A stretch of 64,000 bases of DNA. It comes from Mammaliicoccus sciuri. Its GTDB lineage: Bacteria; Bacillota; Bacilli; Staphylococcales; Staphylococcaceae. The notes beneath the pieces are model-generated. The model was not told the origin of the DNA. It searched no databases and saw only the letters and a program-made list of their open reading frames with translations. A program made the position numbers and the translations under genes. Positions 43,128-51,846 of this stretch are shown piece by piece. Each line of letters begins with the position of its first letter. Positions within the stretch are counted from its first letter, which is position 1. The stretch spans positions 302,894 through 366,893 of the forward strand of contig NZ_PPQD01000018.1 of NCBI RefSeq assembly GCF_002901825.1, in the 5' to 3' direction.

Positions 43128-43961
43128 TTAAACGCCTGAGTATGCCATAAACCCGCCATCAACTGGTACAGTAATGCCATTTACAAATGATGAATATTCT
43201 TTATCTAATAACCATAAAATCGTACCGATAAGTGCTTCTGGTTTTCCAAATTCTCCAAGTGGTGTTTGGCTTAATATTTTTTCTGAACGTGCCGTCAGAC
43301 TTCCGTCTTCATTTAATAATAAGTCTCTATTTTGTTCTGTTAAGAAAAATCCTGGTGCTATCGCATTGACTCTAATATCTTCCTCTGCAAAATAAACAGC
43401 CAACCACTGCGTAAAATTATTAATGGCAGCTTTTGCTGCACTATATGCTGGGACTTTAGTCATTGGTGCATAACTGCTCATAGAAGAAAAATTAATAATA
43501 CTGGCATGCTCTGACTTCAGTAATTCTTTACCGAATACTTTAGCAGCAACAAATGAACCAATAAAATTATTATTAAATACATGTTCAAATCCACTTTGTT
43601 CTAAATCGAAAAAGTTCTTTTTATCTTCAGCATTATATGATTCTGAATCTGTAATAGCGTCAGGGTTATTACCACCTGCACCATTAATTAAATAGTCAAT
43701 TTTTCCAAATGCTTCTAAAATTTCATCTTTAGCTTTTGTAAGAGATTCTTCATTTGTCACATCAACTGAATAGTTACGAGCCATACCACCTTCAGCTTCT
43801 ATTTCTTTAACAACTTCTGCACCTTTATCATAAGTACGATTTAAAATGGCGATTTGCATGCCTTGTTTGCCTAATTCTTTCGCAATTGTTCTACAAAGAA
43901 CTCCGCTGCCACCTGTAATTACAACAACTTTATCTTTTAAACTTTCATGTTTACTAAACAT
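43128..43961 (-). CDS. uxuB: SDR-type D-mannonate oxidoreductase (fructuronate reductase, UxuB/YjmF-like)
   Basis: This short-chain dehydrogenase of 277 residues reduces D-fructuronate to D-mannonate. It has the coenzyme motif VVVITGGSGVLCRTIAKELG near residues 11-30, NGAGG near residue 92, and the catalytic Ser plus Tyr-x-x-x-Lys in NFSSMSSYAPMTKVPAYSAAK (key part YSAAKAA). The end VPVDGGFMAYSGV is typical. The frame extends 15 codons upstream, but AAGGAG fits the ATG at 43961, which overlaps uxuA by eight bases. It matches the B. subtilis YjmF group rather than the long-chain E. coli UxuB. Confidence 0.85.
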   Translation of the reverse strand: MFSKHESLKDKVVVITGGSGVLCRTIAKELGKQGMQIAILNRTYDKGAEVVKEIEAEGGMARNYSVDVTNEESLTKAKDEILEAFGKIDYLINGAGGNNPDAITDSESYNAEDKKNFFDLEQSGFEHVFNNNFIGSFVAAKVFGKELLKSEHASIINFSSMSSYAPMTKVPAYSAAKAAINNFTQWLAVYFAEEDIRVNAIAPGFFLTEQNRDLLLNEDGSLTARSEKILSQTPLGEFGKPEALIGTILWLLDKEYSSFVNGITVPVDGGFMAYSGV

Positions 43962-45036
43962 TTTTACCAGACTCCTTTTCAAGTTGATATGCATCCCATA
44001 ATCCATTTAAGTACATAATACCTAATGCTCTATCATATAATCCGTATCCTGGACGGCATTCTTCGTTCCATAAATGTCTGCCATGATCTGGTCGAATATA
44101 CCCTTTATAATCTGCATCTGATAAATGTTTCATAATTTGTGAAATATCAATATTACCGTCTTCTGTAAAATGAGAAGTTTCAACAAAACTGCCATTTTCA
44201 TAGATATGAACATTTCTAATATGCATAAATGGTGCATGCTCATGATATTTCAAAGCAATTTCTGCCATATCATTATCTTTACTAGCACCCATAGAACCTG
44301 TACATAACGTAATCGCATTATTTGGGCTATTATTGATTTCAAACATTCTCTCGTAACTATCTGCGCCAGTTATAATTCTTGGTAAGTTAAAAATAGAATA
44401 CGGTGGATCATCTGGGTGAATTGCCATTTTAATCCCACAACGTTCTGCAGTTGGAATGATTGCATTTATAAAGTAAGCAAAGTTATCCCATAATTTTTCT
44501 TCATCTATATCTTTATATGCTTCAAATAGTTCTGAAATTTGATCTAATTTTTCTGGTTCCCAACCTGGCATTGTTAGATTTTTACTCGCATTTGAAACAG
44601 TTTCTATTAATTCTTTCGGATCTAAATTTTTCACTTTTTCATAATCAAAATAAAGTGCTGTAGAACCATCTTCTAATGGATGGAACATATCTGTTCTAGT
44701 CCAATCAAATATTGGCATGAAGTTATAACAAATAACTTCCACACCATATTCAGCTAAATTCTCAATTGTTTGTTTATAGTTTTCAATTAATTCATCACGT
44801 TCACTATTACCTAATTTAATTGATTCATGAACATTTACACTTTCAACAACTTTTGCATTAAATCCATGTGATTCAATATATTCAACTTCATCTTTAATTT
44901 CTTCTTTTTCCCAAACAGCACCAACTGGCTTTTCATGAAGTGCCCATACAATCCCAGTTGTATTAGGTATTTGTTTAATATCTTCTAATGTAATTGTGTC
45001 ATTGTTTCTTCCGTACCAACGAAATGTCATTTCCAT
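43954..45036 (-). CDS. uxuA: Mannonate dehydratase UxuA
   Basis: This manganese- or iron-dependent dehydratase of 360 residues converts D-mannonate to 2-keto-3-deoxygluconate. It opens MEMTFRWYGRNNDTITLEDI and has MAIHPDDPPYSIFNLPRI near residue 227, TLCTGSMGASKDNDM near residue 267, FMHIRNVHIYENGSFVETSH near residue 290, and GYIRPDHGRHLWNEECRPGY near residue 325, all family hallmarks. The ATG at 45036 is nine bases after AGGAG; the one at 45045 abuts it. It is translationally coupled to the SDR gene. Confidence 0.94.
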   Translation of the reverse strand: MEMTFRWYGRNNDTITLEDIKQIPNTTGIVWALHEKPVGAVWEKEEIKDEVEYIESHGFNAKVVESVNVHESIKLGNSERDELIENYKQTIENLAEYGVEVICYNFMPIFDWTRTDMFHPLEDGSTALYFDYEKVKNLDPKELIETVSNASKNLTMPGWEPEKLDQISELFEAYKDIDEEKLWDNFAYFINAIIPTAERCGIKMAIHPDDPPYSIFNLPRIITGADSYERMFEINNSPNNAITLCTGSMGASKDNDMAEIALKYHEHAPFMHIRNVHIYENGSFVETSHFTEDGNIDISQIMKHLSDADYKGYIRPDHGRHLWNEECRPGYGLYDRALGIMYLNGLWDAYQLEKESGKNV

Positions 45037-45048
45037 TTTATCCATCTC

Positions 45049-46065
45049 CTAATTGAAATTAATAATAGCCTTCTTAACTTGTTCTGGATGTTCATCTATA
45101 TATTGAAACGCTTCTTTTGCTTCATTTAAATCAAATTGATGTGTGACTAAATCAAAATCATCAAATTTACCTTTTTCAATATTCTCTATTACCTCTGCAA
45201 ATTTATAAGTTTGTAATCTTGAACCAACGATTGTCAGTTCATTTTTTGTAATAGGCATTTGTGAAATATTAGCTGGTCTTTCATCAAATCCTAATACGAC
45301 CACTCTTCCTGCTGCAGATGTTACTTGAACACTTGTTTCAAATGTTTGAGGCATACAAACTGCATCTATCGACACATTGACGCCTTCTCCATTCGTGATG
45401 GATCTAACTTCTTCAAGTAAATCTTTCTCAGCCACATTAATAGTAATATCTGCACCTTGTTGTTTTGCATAATCCAATCTTGATTGATCTAAATCTGAAA
45501 TGATTACTTTCACATCTTTCAACTTAGCGTATCGTAATATGCATAATCCAATAGGACCTGCACCCTGTATAAGTAGAGTATCTCCATCTTGAAGATTCCC
45601 TCTACTAGTTGCTTGAGCACCAATTGTAAGTGGTTCAATCAGAACACTCATTTCAAAAGGAATATCTTTATTGACTTTATGAAGTTGCTTCTCATTAATT
45701 GCGAAGTACTCTCTCATACCACCATCTTCATGAACACCAAAGACGACTAAATTCTCACATACATTTGGTCTGTCTTGCTTACATGCATAACATTCTCCAC
45801 AAGGTCTAATAGGTTCAACGACAACGTGATCGCCTACTTGTAATTCAGTCCCTCCATAAACCTCATCTACAACGCCTACCACTTCATGTCCAACCACTCT
45901 AGGAATAGTTGCTAATGGGTTAGTTCCATGTAAAATATGTCTATCTGAACCGCATATGCCAACCTTTTTAGTTTTTACTAAAATATTTTGTTCTTCGTTT
46001 ATCTTAGGTTTATCTAACGTTTCTACAACAAGTTCATTTTTTCCGATTACTCTAGCTGCTTTCAT
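45049..46065 (-). CDS. Zinc-dependent alcohol dehydrogenase, probable L-gulonate 5-dehydrogenase (RspB/GulD-like)
   Basis: This medium-chain zinc dehydrogenase has 338 residues. The catalytic zinc segment is VGICGSDRHILHGTNPLATI with GHEVVG. The structural zinc loop is CGECYACKQDRPNVCEN. The coenzyme motif is LLIQGAGPIGLC near residue 170. The GSD-H--HG-NP, RPNVC, GVHEDGG, IVGSRLQTYKF and LVTHQFD stretches resemble E. coli RspB, a member of the L-gulonate 5-dehydrogenase group, as I remember it. That reaction yields D-fructuronate, the next operon enzyme's substrate. A galactonate- or idonate-type activity cannot be excluded. Confidence 0.7.
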   Translation of the reverse strand: MKAARVIGKNELVVETLDKPKINEEQNILVKTKKVGICGSDRHILHGTNPLATIPRVVGHEVVGVVDEVYGGTELQVGDHVVVEPIRPCGECYACKQDRPNVCENLVVFGVHEDGGMREYFAINEKQLHKVNKDIPFEMSVLIEPLTIGAQATSRGNLQDGDTLLIQGAGPIGLCILRYAKLKDVKVIISDLDQSRLDYAKQQGADITINVAEKDLLEEVRSITNGEGVNVSIDAVCMPQTFETSVQVTSAAGRVVVLGFDERPANISQMPITKNELTIVGSRLQTYKFAEVIENIEKGKFDDFDLVTHQFDLNEAKEAFQYIDEHPEQVKKAIINFN

Positions 46066-46081
46066 GTATACACACTCTTTT

Positions 46082-47026
46082 CTATCTATTTATAAGTTCT
46101 TTACCACTCAAGAAACTTTCTACTTGTTCTAAATATGGCAATCCTTCGTTATCGCCTATTACTTCTGTAACCATTCCACCAACTGCATTTGCGAATCTTA
46201 CGCGTTCTTTTGCTGTATATCCTTTACTTAAAGCGAACAAGTATCCACTTGAAAAGCCATCTCCAGCGCCTACTGTATCGATTGGACTTACTGGAAAGAC
46301 TTCTGTTTCAAATTGTTCTTCATTACTTACATATTGTGTTGGTAAATGTCCACGTTTGATAATAATTTCTTGTAAGTCTTGTTCTTTTAATAAATCTTCA
46401 ATATTTTCAAATGGTGTCGCTATTTTAAGGATTTCTAGTTCTTCATCGCTTGTTAACAGAGTATCTGTATAAGGTAATAATGCGCCTAGACTTTCACTTG
46501 CTGTCTCTTTAATCCAAGTTTTTAGTCTAATATTAGGATCTAAAGTTACAGTTGTATTTGCTTTTTGCGCTTTTTTCATCATCGCTTGAATCAGTTCAAT
46601 TTTATGATGTAATAATGCGACAAACACACCACTGACGTGGAAATAATCAATATCATCAAAGTTAATATGTGCGACATCTTCTTCTGTTAAGTCTTTAATG
46701 GGTGCATTGTCTCGATAATAAAATGAAGCACCGCTTCCATCTGCATTTATTTGTTTAAAATAAACGGACGTGTTTTTTCCTGATACTTGTTCGATATGAT
46801 CTGTATCAATACCTTCTCCACGTAAATTATTGATAATATGTTGACCAAATTCATCTTTACCAACTTTTGAATAAAAAGTTGTTTCTAACCCTAATCTACT
46901 CGCACCAATTGCTACATTTAATTCCGCGCCTCCAATTGTTCTTTGGAATGTATGATTAAATTTCAAAGGTCCTTTATTACTAGGATTCATGGCTATCATG
47001 GAATCACCAATTGTGAAAAGCCTCAT
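46082..47026 (-). CDS. kdgK: 2-keto-3-deoxygluconate kinase KdgK
   Basis: This pfkB-family kinase of 314 residues phosphorylates 2-keto-3-deoxygluconate to KDPG. GGAELNVAIGASRLG near residue 33 is the substrate motif. VTLDPNIRLKTW near residue 163 is the hinge typical of KDG kinases. The catalytic PIDTVGAGDGFSSGYL lies near residue 249. The ATG after GTGAGTGG is taken over the GTG three codons upstream. It is the second gene of the sugar-acid operon, between kdgA and the RspB-like gene. Confidence 0.9.
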   Translation of the reverse strand: MRLFTIGDSMIAMNPSNKGPLKFNHTFQRTIGGAELNVAIGASRLGLETTFYSKVGKDEFGQHIINNLRGEGIDTDHIEQVSGKNTSVYFKQINADGSGASFYYRDNAPIKDLTEEDVAHINFDDIDYFHVSGVFVALLHHKIELIQAMMKKAQKANTTVTLDPNIRLKTWIKETASESLGALLPYTDTLLTSDEELEILKIATPFENIEDLLKEQDLQEIIIKRGHLPTQYVSNEEQFETEVFPVSPIDTVGAGDGFSSGYLFALSKGYTAKERVRFANAVGGMVTEVIGDNEGLPYLEQVESFLSGKELINR

Positions 47027-47041
47027 TTCTACCACTCACTT

Positions 47042-47674
47042 TCATCGATTTCTAACAGCTTCTACATACTTTTGAGCTTTTTCTGAAATAACTTCAAAAT
47101 TATTTCCTGTAAATTCTTTCGTTAAGTCGCCACCAATACCTACAGCGAATGAACCTTTTTCAATCCAATCTGATACGTTATCTAAATTCACGCCTCCAGA
47201 AGGCATGAGTTCAACATTGGGTACTGGACCTTTTATATCTTTAATAAATCCAGCGCCTAATTGTCCTCCTGGGAACAGTTTGATTAAATCCGAACCATAG
47301 CGTAATGCTTCTATAATTTCTGTTGCACTACTACAACCTGGTAAATATGGAATGGAATATATATTACATAATTTAGATATATTGGTGTCTAAATGTGGAC
47401 TTACAATATATTGAGCCCCTTTATTAATCGCAATTTGTGCTGTAGCAGCATCTAACACTGTACCTGCACCAAGTACGATATCATCACCATATTGTTTATG
47501 TACTTGATTAATCACTTCTTCAGCATTCGGTACAGTAAACGTAATTTCTATATTTTTAAATCCACCTTTAATGATTTCATCAACAATTTTCTTTGTTTCA
47601 TCCTCGTCATTTCCTCTAACAACTGCAACGAGGTAATTTTCATGTAGCTGGTTTAAAATTTTATATTTTTTCAA
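47042..47674 (-). CDS. kdgA: KDPG (2-keto-3-deoxy-6-phosphogluconate) aldolase KdgA
   Basis: This class I aldolase of 210 residues splits KDPG into pyruvate and glyceraldehyde-3-phosphate. The catalytic Glu is in NIEITFTVPNAEEVI near residue 42, GAGTVLDAATAQ lies near residue 75, and the Schiff-base Lys is in DLIKLFPGGQLGAGFIK near residue 128, followed by LMPSGGVNLDN. The frame is open ten codons further upstream, but GGAGG correctly precedes only the TTG at 47674. It is the first gene of the operon, divergent from the IclR regulator. Confidence 0.92.
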   Translation of the reverse strand: MKKYKILNQLHENYLVAVVRGNDEDETKKIVDEIIKGGFKNIEITFTVPNAEEVINQVHKQYGDDIVLGAGTVLDAATAQIAINKGAQYIVSPHLDTNISKLCNIYSIPYLPGCSSATEIIEALRYGSDLIKLFPGGQLGAGFIKDIKGPVPNVELMPSGGVNLDNVSDWIEKGSFAVGIGGDLTKEFTGNNFEVISEKAQKYVEAVRNR

Positions 47675-47736
47675 AATAGCCCTCCGTTCCACATTGTGAT
47701 ACAATGTATTATATAGTAATATTTAGTATTATTATA

Positions 47737-47757
47737 ACGTTTGTGAAAACGTTGTCA
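47737..47757. promoter_or_regulatory. cre-like word overlapping an AACGTTT/AAACGTT palindrome upstream of kdgA
   Basis: TGAAAACGTTGTCA (47744-47757) matches 13 of 14 cre positions and overlaps the imperfect palindrome AACGTTTGTGAAAACGTT (47737-47754). The block is in the kdgA/kdgR divergent gap, about 65 bases upstream of kdgA, so it could serve CcpA, the IclR protein or both. Confidence 0.5.
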
Positions 47758-47831
47758 ATTATTTATTTTCATCTATGTTACTTAATTCATAGATTAATTT
47801 ATGCTATATTTTTATCAAAGAGGTGATGATT

Positions 47832-48584
47832 ATGGCTTCTAACGTTCAATCCATTGACCGCGCATTAAGCATTTTAGAAATCATATCCGAAAAAGAACAA
47901 ATATCATTAAAAGACTTAGTAGATGAAATTCAATTATCTAAAGCAACTGTACATAGACTTGTTAATTCATTGATTAGCAATGGCTACGTTCAACAAAACG
48001 CATTGACCAATCAATATGAAATAACTTTTAAAATGTTCCAACTTGGGAATAAACGTGTACAAAATATTGATTTTTTAAATGTAGCTAAAAGTATGATTAG
48101 TCAGCTGATGACAACAGTTGGGGAAACATGTCATTTAGTAGTGGAAGACAATAACGAAGTGGTATATATAGATAAATTTATACCAAGCAATAACAATCGA
48201 TCGATGGCATCTAAAATCGGGAAACGAGCACCTATGTATTGCACAGCAGTAGGTAAATCTATACTTTCGACGTATGAGAATGAAAGAATCCAAGAAATAT
48301 GGAATCAATCGAATATTGTTAAACTAACCGAAAATACAATCACAGACTATAATCAATTCATCGATGAAATAGCAGTCATCCGGGAACAAGGTTATTCCGT
48401 TGATAACGAAGAAAATGAAAAAGGCATATATTGCGTAAGTACCTACTTCGTAAACTATCGAAATGAAGTCCAAGGTGCTATCAGCCTCTCATTCCCTACA
48501 ACAGAATTAGATAAGAAAGAGTTCTTTGTAGAAGAATTAAAAACATGTGCTAACAAAATTTCTAGATTACTTGGGTATCATTAA
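47832..48584 (+). CDS. kdgR: IclR-family regulator KdgR
   Basis: This IclR-family regulator has 250 residues. The N-terminal winged helix (VQSIDRALSILEII, then LKDLVDEIQLSKATVHRLVN near residues 27-46) is followed by the effector domain with KIGKRAPMYCTAVGKSILS near residue 128 and EENEKGIYCVSTYFVNYRNE near residue 195. The ATG follows AGAGGTG. It is divergent from the sugar-acid operon, so by analogy with other KdgR proteins it probably represses the operon until KDG or a related acid binds. Confidence 0.85.
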   Translation: MASNVQSIDRALSILEIISEKEQISLKDLVDEIQLSKATVHRLVNSLISNGYVQQNALTNQYEITFKMFQLGNKRVQNIDFLNVAKSMISQLMTTVGETCHLVVEDNNEVVYIDKFIPSNNNRSMASKIGKRAPMYCTAVGKSILSTYENERIQEIWNQSNIVKLTENTITDYNQFIDEIAVIREQGYSVDNEENEKGIYCVSTYFVNYRNEVQGAISLSFPTTELDKKEFFVEELKTCANKISRLLGYH

Positions 48585-48607
48585 GAGATTGGGCCATAAT
48601 ATAGGGG

Positions 48608-48842
48608 GCGCACGATATCTCTTAGTCTTCGTGCGTTACACCCTGATTTTGCACCTTAGCGCACGATATCTTTCAGTCTTCGTGCGTTACACCCTGTTTT
48701 TATACCCTAGCGCACGATATCTTTCAGTCTTCGTGCGTTACACCCTGTTTTTGTACCTTAGCGCACGATATCTCTTAGTCTTCGTGCATTACACCCTGAT
48801 TTTGCACCTTAGCGCACGATATCTTTCAGTCTTCGTGCGTTA
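48608..48842. repeat. Five tandem hairpin repeats with an exact 51-bp period
   Basis: Copies begin at 48608, 48659, 48710, 48761 and 48812. Each starts GCGCACGATATC and continues through TCGTGCGTTACACCCTG to a T-rich spacer; the last copy stops after its TCGTGCG. Each can form a hairpin on CGCACGA/TCGTGCG arms with a loop of about 13 bases. Because 51 is a multiple of three the array also reads as an open frame with a 17-residue period, but it has no start context of its own. It directly follows kdgR. Confidence 0.85.
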
Positions 48843-48901
48843 TGGTTTTAAGTTAAGCTAGTATCCAAATTTGGATGTATTAAAATACTCAAAACAAAAA
48901 C

Positions 48902-48947
48902 AAGCCTATCACTTTAAAACTGACATAATCAGTTAAGTGATAGGCTT
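48902..48947. terminator. Bidirectional intrinsic terminator
   Basis: AAGCCTATCACTT (48902-48914) and AAGTGATAGGCTT (48935-48947) pair perfectly, with an inner AACTGA/TCAGTT stem, between the repeat array and the convergent LysR gene. Confidence 0.8.
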
Positions 48948-48952
48948 ATTTA

Positions 48953-49795
48953 TTATCTAAACTCATAATTCTTAATTTCATTTACAATCGTATTATATTT
49001 ATTTGTCTTGTATCTTGATTTGTTAGACACTACAAAGAAATTCCGATTTAAATCTAGGTCGTTTGTGACGATATAATCTTCATCAAATGATTTTATAGAG
49101 AAATTGGATAATATCGTATAGCCCATATTTTGTTTAACGAGTTCTAAAATTAATTGGTTATCATTAATGACTACTTTACGAGATGTTAAATTCAATTGCT
49201 GTAATAGCATATCTTGATAATATCTTATTCCTGATCCTGTTTCTCTAACGTAACATCTTAATTGATTTAAATTTTGGTTTGTTTGTTTATTTTTCACGAG
49301 TAATAATTTATCTCTTGTTAGGACTTCACTATTGATTTTGTCGTCCAGTACTGGCTTTTCGATAATGCCTAGATCAAGTGAGTAATCTTTCAACTTACTT
49401 AATATATCAGCTGAGTTATAGACATATATATGAATATTCAGTTTAGGATATTTCGTTTGTAGATAGATTGTTAAGTCTAATAACATCGATTGGCCGAATG
49501 TGTGACTCGTCCCTATGACAAACTTCCCCTTCACATCTTCTTTATGCTGATTAATTTTTGTTTGCAGTTGCTCATCTAATATAGCTAATTGGCATGCGTA
49601 GTTATATAACTCTCTTCCTTCTTCTGTCAAAATAATATGCTTTCTCGTATTTTCAAAAATTTTGATTTGATATTTCTCTTCTAGTGTCTTGATATCTCTA
49701 CTTATGGATGGCTGTGATTTATATAACTTTTCTGCAGCATTCGTAAACCCTTCTTCTTCTACAATAACTTTTAAGATTTGTAATTTATCTTCCAT
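48953..49795 (-). CDS. LysR-family regulator adjacent to yeiH-type gene
   Basis: This LysR-type regulator has about 280 residues. The N-terminal helix-turn-helix EEGFTNAAEKLYKSQPSISR near residues 13-32 is canonical. A periplasmic-binding-like effector domain follows (GKFVIGTSHTFGQSMLLDL near residue 93). The ATG after GAGGTGG is preferred to one three codons upstream. It is divergent from the YeiH-family exporter, the usual YeiE/CysL-like arrangement, and probably activates it. Confidence 0.86.
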   Translation of the reverse strand: MEDKLQILKVIVEEEGFTNAAEKLYKSQPSISRDIKTLEEKYQIKIFENTRKHIILTEEGRELYNYACQLAILDEQLQTKINQHKEDVKGKFVIGTSHTFGQSMLLDLTIYLQTKYPKLNIHIYVYNSADILSKLKDYSLDLGIIEKPVLDDKINSEVLTRDKLLLVKNKQTNQNLNQLRCYVRETGSGIRYYQDMLLQQLNLTSRKVVINDNQLILELVKQNMGYTILSNFSIKSFDEDYIVTNDLDLNRNFFVVSNKSRYKTNKYNTIVNEIKNYEFR

Positions 49796-49892
49796 TGCAA
49801 CCACCTCATATCATTTTTGTTATATTATATATTTAAAAATAGCATTTCACAAATATTCATCTTACGATTAAACTTACGTTGAGGTGAGCATT

Positions 49893-50879
49893 ATGTGGGA
49901 AAAATTTAATAAACGTTTTTTACTCGGTATTGGATTTACTTTTTTAGTTGCTATTGTCAGTATACTTTTATCGTATTTACCTGTATTTAACAAAGTCGGG
50001 GCGCTCGCAATTGCGATTATTACAGCTATTTTATATAGACATTTCAGGGGATACCCTACGCAAATCGAATCGGGAATTGCATTTTCATCAAAAAAATTAT
50101 TAAGATATGCGATTATTCTATATGGGCTTAAGTTAAATTTGTGGACAATTATTAACCAAGGTAGCACATTGTTATTACTAGATGTTGGTGTCGTCGCTTT
50201 TGCGATATTGTTTATTTTATTTTTAAATAAAATCGTTAAAGGAGATAACAATTTAGTCTTGTTATTAGGTGTTGGAACTGGCGTTTGTGGTGCAGCTGCG
50301 ATTGCCGCGATATCACCTATACTTAAATCTAAAGACAGTGATGTTGGAATTAGTGTAGGTTTAGTGGCCATAATGGGTACAATATTCTCTTTAGCTTACA
50401 CATTATTATTCGCTATTTTTCCAATGAACGCTGAATTTTATGGTATTTGGTCAGGTGCAAGCTTACATGAAATTGCGCACGTTATTTTAGCAGCAGATGT
50501 TGGTGGCCAGTCCTCACTAGGCATTGGCTTATTAACAAAATTGGGTAGAGTATTTCTATTAATACCATTAAGTATTATTTTCTTAATCATCGTTAATAGA
50601 AAGAGATCACATAAAGTTTCACAAAAAATAGACTTTCCGTACTTTTTAATTGGATTTTTAATCATGAGCGCCGTGAATACATTCATTCCTATTCCTGAAG
50701 CAGTATTAAATGTAATCAGTACATTTACAACGCTTATATTAATTATGGCAATGGTCGGTATCGGTTTAAATGTATCTTTCAGTGACTTAAAAACAAAAGC
50801 ATTCAAACCAATGATAGCAATGCTTATAACGTCAGTTGTGTTGTCAGTAATCACGTTTATTGTTGTTGGATTTTTATAA
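49893..50879 (+). CDS. YeiH-family membrane protein, putative sulfate exporter
   Basis: This protein of 328 residues has about ten membrane segments. Family stretches are GTGVCGAAAIAAISPILKSK near residue 131, IWSGASLHEIAHVILAA near residue 189 and GIGLNVSFSDLKTKAFKP near residue 292. The ATG follows GAGGTGAG; three codons upstream is a weaker in-frame start. YeiH proteins are annotated as putative sulfate exporters, but the function is poorly proven. Divergence from a LysR gene is typical of this family. Confidence 0.85.
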   Translation: MWEKFNKRFLLGIGFTFLVAIVSILLSYLPVFNKVGALAIAIITAILYRHFRGYPTQIESGIAFSSKKLLRYAIILYGLKLNLWTIINQGSTLLLLDVGVVAFAILFILFLNKIVKGDNNLVLLLGVGTGVCGAAAIAAISPILKSKDSDVGISVGLVAIMGTIFSLAYTLLFAIFPMNAEFYGIWSGASLHEIAHVILAADVGGQSSLGIGLLTKLGRVFLLIPLSIIFLIIVNRKRSHKVSQKIDFPYFLIGFLIMSAVNTFIPIPEAVLNVISTFTTLILIMAMVGIGLNVSFSDLKTKAFKPMIAMLITSVVLSVITFIVVGFL

Positions 50880-50936
50880 TTGAAATATAAGGGTATAACA
50901 TAGTTATGATTCAATTTTGAGAAAGATTGTGATTAA

Positions 50937-51761
50937 ATGCTGTTATACCTTAAATTATATTTAATACTCATAATTTCGACGTTCAATTATTTATTTATAC
51001 CACCTGATGTCCCTGCGTCTTATAAAGATACATTTACAAAAGCCACACATCATGATTATCAAGAAGCTTTTAAATTAGGTTCACAAATTTCAAATGAGAA
51101 TCTTAAAATTAAACCATTTCATTCAAAAGATAAACGTACCAGTCAAGCAGTTGGTAAAGTCACATCTGATGAAACAGGCAAGTCAGGAAATGGCGCAACA
51201 GGGTTTGTCGTCGATGATCATACAGTTATCACCGCGTCACATGTCGCAAGTGATGATGACGGAAATAAAGAAAAGAAACAATTTTATTTCTTTCCTGCTA
51301 AATCTAATCAATATACACCGATGAAATTCAAGATTAAGCAATTTTATAAATCAAACGAAAGAGATGTCGCAGTACTCATTACTGAAAAATCATTAACACC
51401 CAAAATTAAACCTTTAACTATAGCATCAGAACGTGAAATTCATCATTTGAAACCTAAATCAACACTATCTATGACAGGCTATCCAAATGAAGAACCATTT
51501 GATGGTCAATATATGTACCAATCAAAAGGATTCTATCTCAAACCAACTCACGAACATATCGAATATATCGGACACATGCATCGAACAATAGGATTTTCAG
51601 GATCTCCAGTATTTAATCATGATAACCATGTCATCGGTATACATGCACATGGCATTCGTCCTGATATGAGATTAAAAAATCAAGATACCCGTGATATTTA
51701 CACAGGAGGTCCACTTATAACAGGTGAAACACGAAACTTTATTAATAAATACCGTAAATAA
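50937..51761 (+). CDS. Secreted trypsin-like serine protease, V8/glutamyl endopeptidase type
   Basis: This protein of 274 residues has a hydrophobic N-terminus (LKLYLILIISTFNYLFIPP) that is a signal peptide or anchor. The catalytic triad is visible: His in TVITASHVAS near residue 101, Asp in NERDVAVLITEK near residue 142 and Ser in TIGFSGSPVFNHD near residue 221. The order fits the S1B (SspA/Spl/exfoliative toxin) group. There is no long propeptide and no repeat tail as in SspA. Start context is weak (GAGAAAG about 11 bases upstream). Confidence 0.82.
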   Translation: MLLYLKLYLILIISTFNYLFIPPDVPASYKDTFTKATHHDYQEAFKLGSQISNENLKIKPFHSKDKRTSQAVGKVTSDETGKSGNGATGFVVDDHTVITASHVASDDDGNKEKKQFYFFPAKSNQYTPMKFKIKQFYKSNERDVAVLITEKSLTPKIKPLTIASEREIHHLKPKSTLSMTGYPNEEPFDGQYMYQSKGFYLKPTHEHIEYIGHMHRTIGFSGSPVFNHDNHVIGIHAHGIRPDMRLKNQDTRDIYTGGPLITGETRNFINKYRK

Positions 51762-51846
51762 TTTATACACTGCACAATTGTACCCGTTTGATAAATCAAA
51801 ATAGTGGTATTCAATAAGTGTGTATATTATGAAAGGATGATGAAAC

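Noticed and set aside
48608-48842. Possible CRISPR array
   Set aside because: The spacers between repeat units are nearly identical to each other, there are no cas genes in the window, and the period is uniform. The same applies to the 41-bp array at 62311-62515.
48547-48861. Plus-strand frame of 104 codons with a 17-residue repeat (ARYLSVFVRYTLFLY type)
   Set aside because: It starts inside kdgR in another frame without a ribosome-binding site, and it exists because the tandem-repeat period of 51 is divisible by three. The hairpin arms explain the conservation better.
49874-50914. Two long minus-strand frames opposite the YeiH-family gene
   Set aside because: They are antisense shadows of a hydrophobic coding sequence and lack ribosome-binding sites. 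The YeiH family match on the plus strand is clear.
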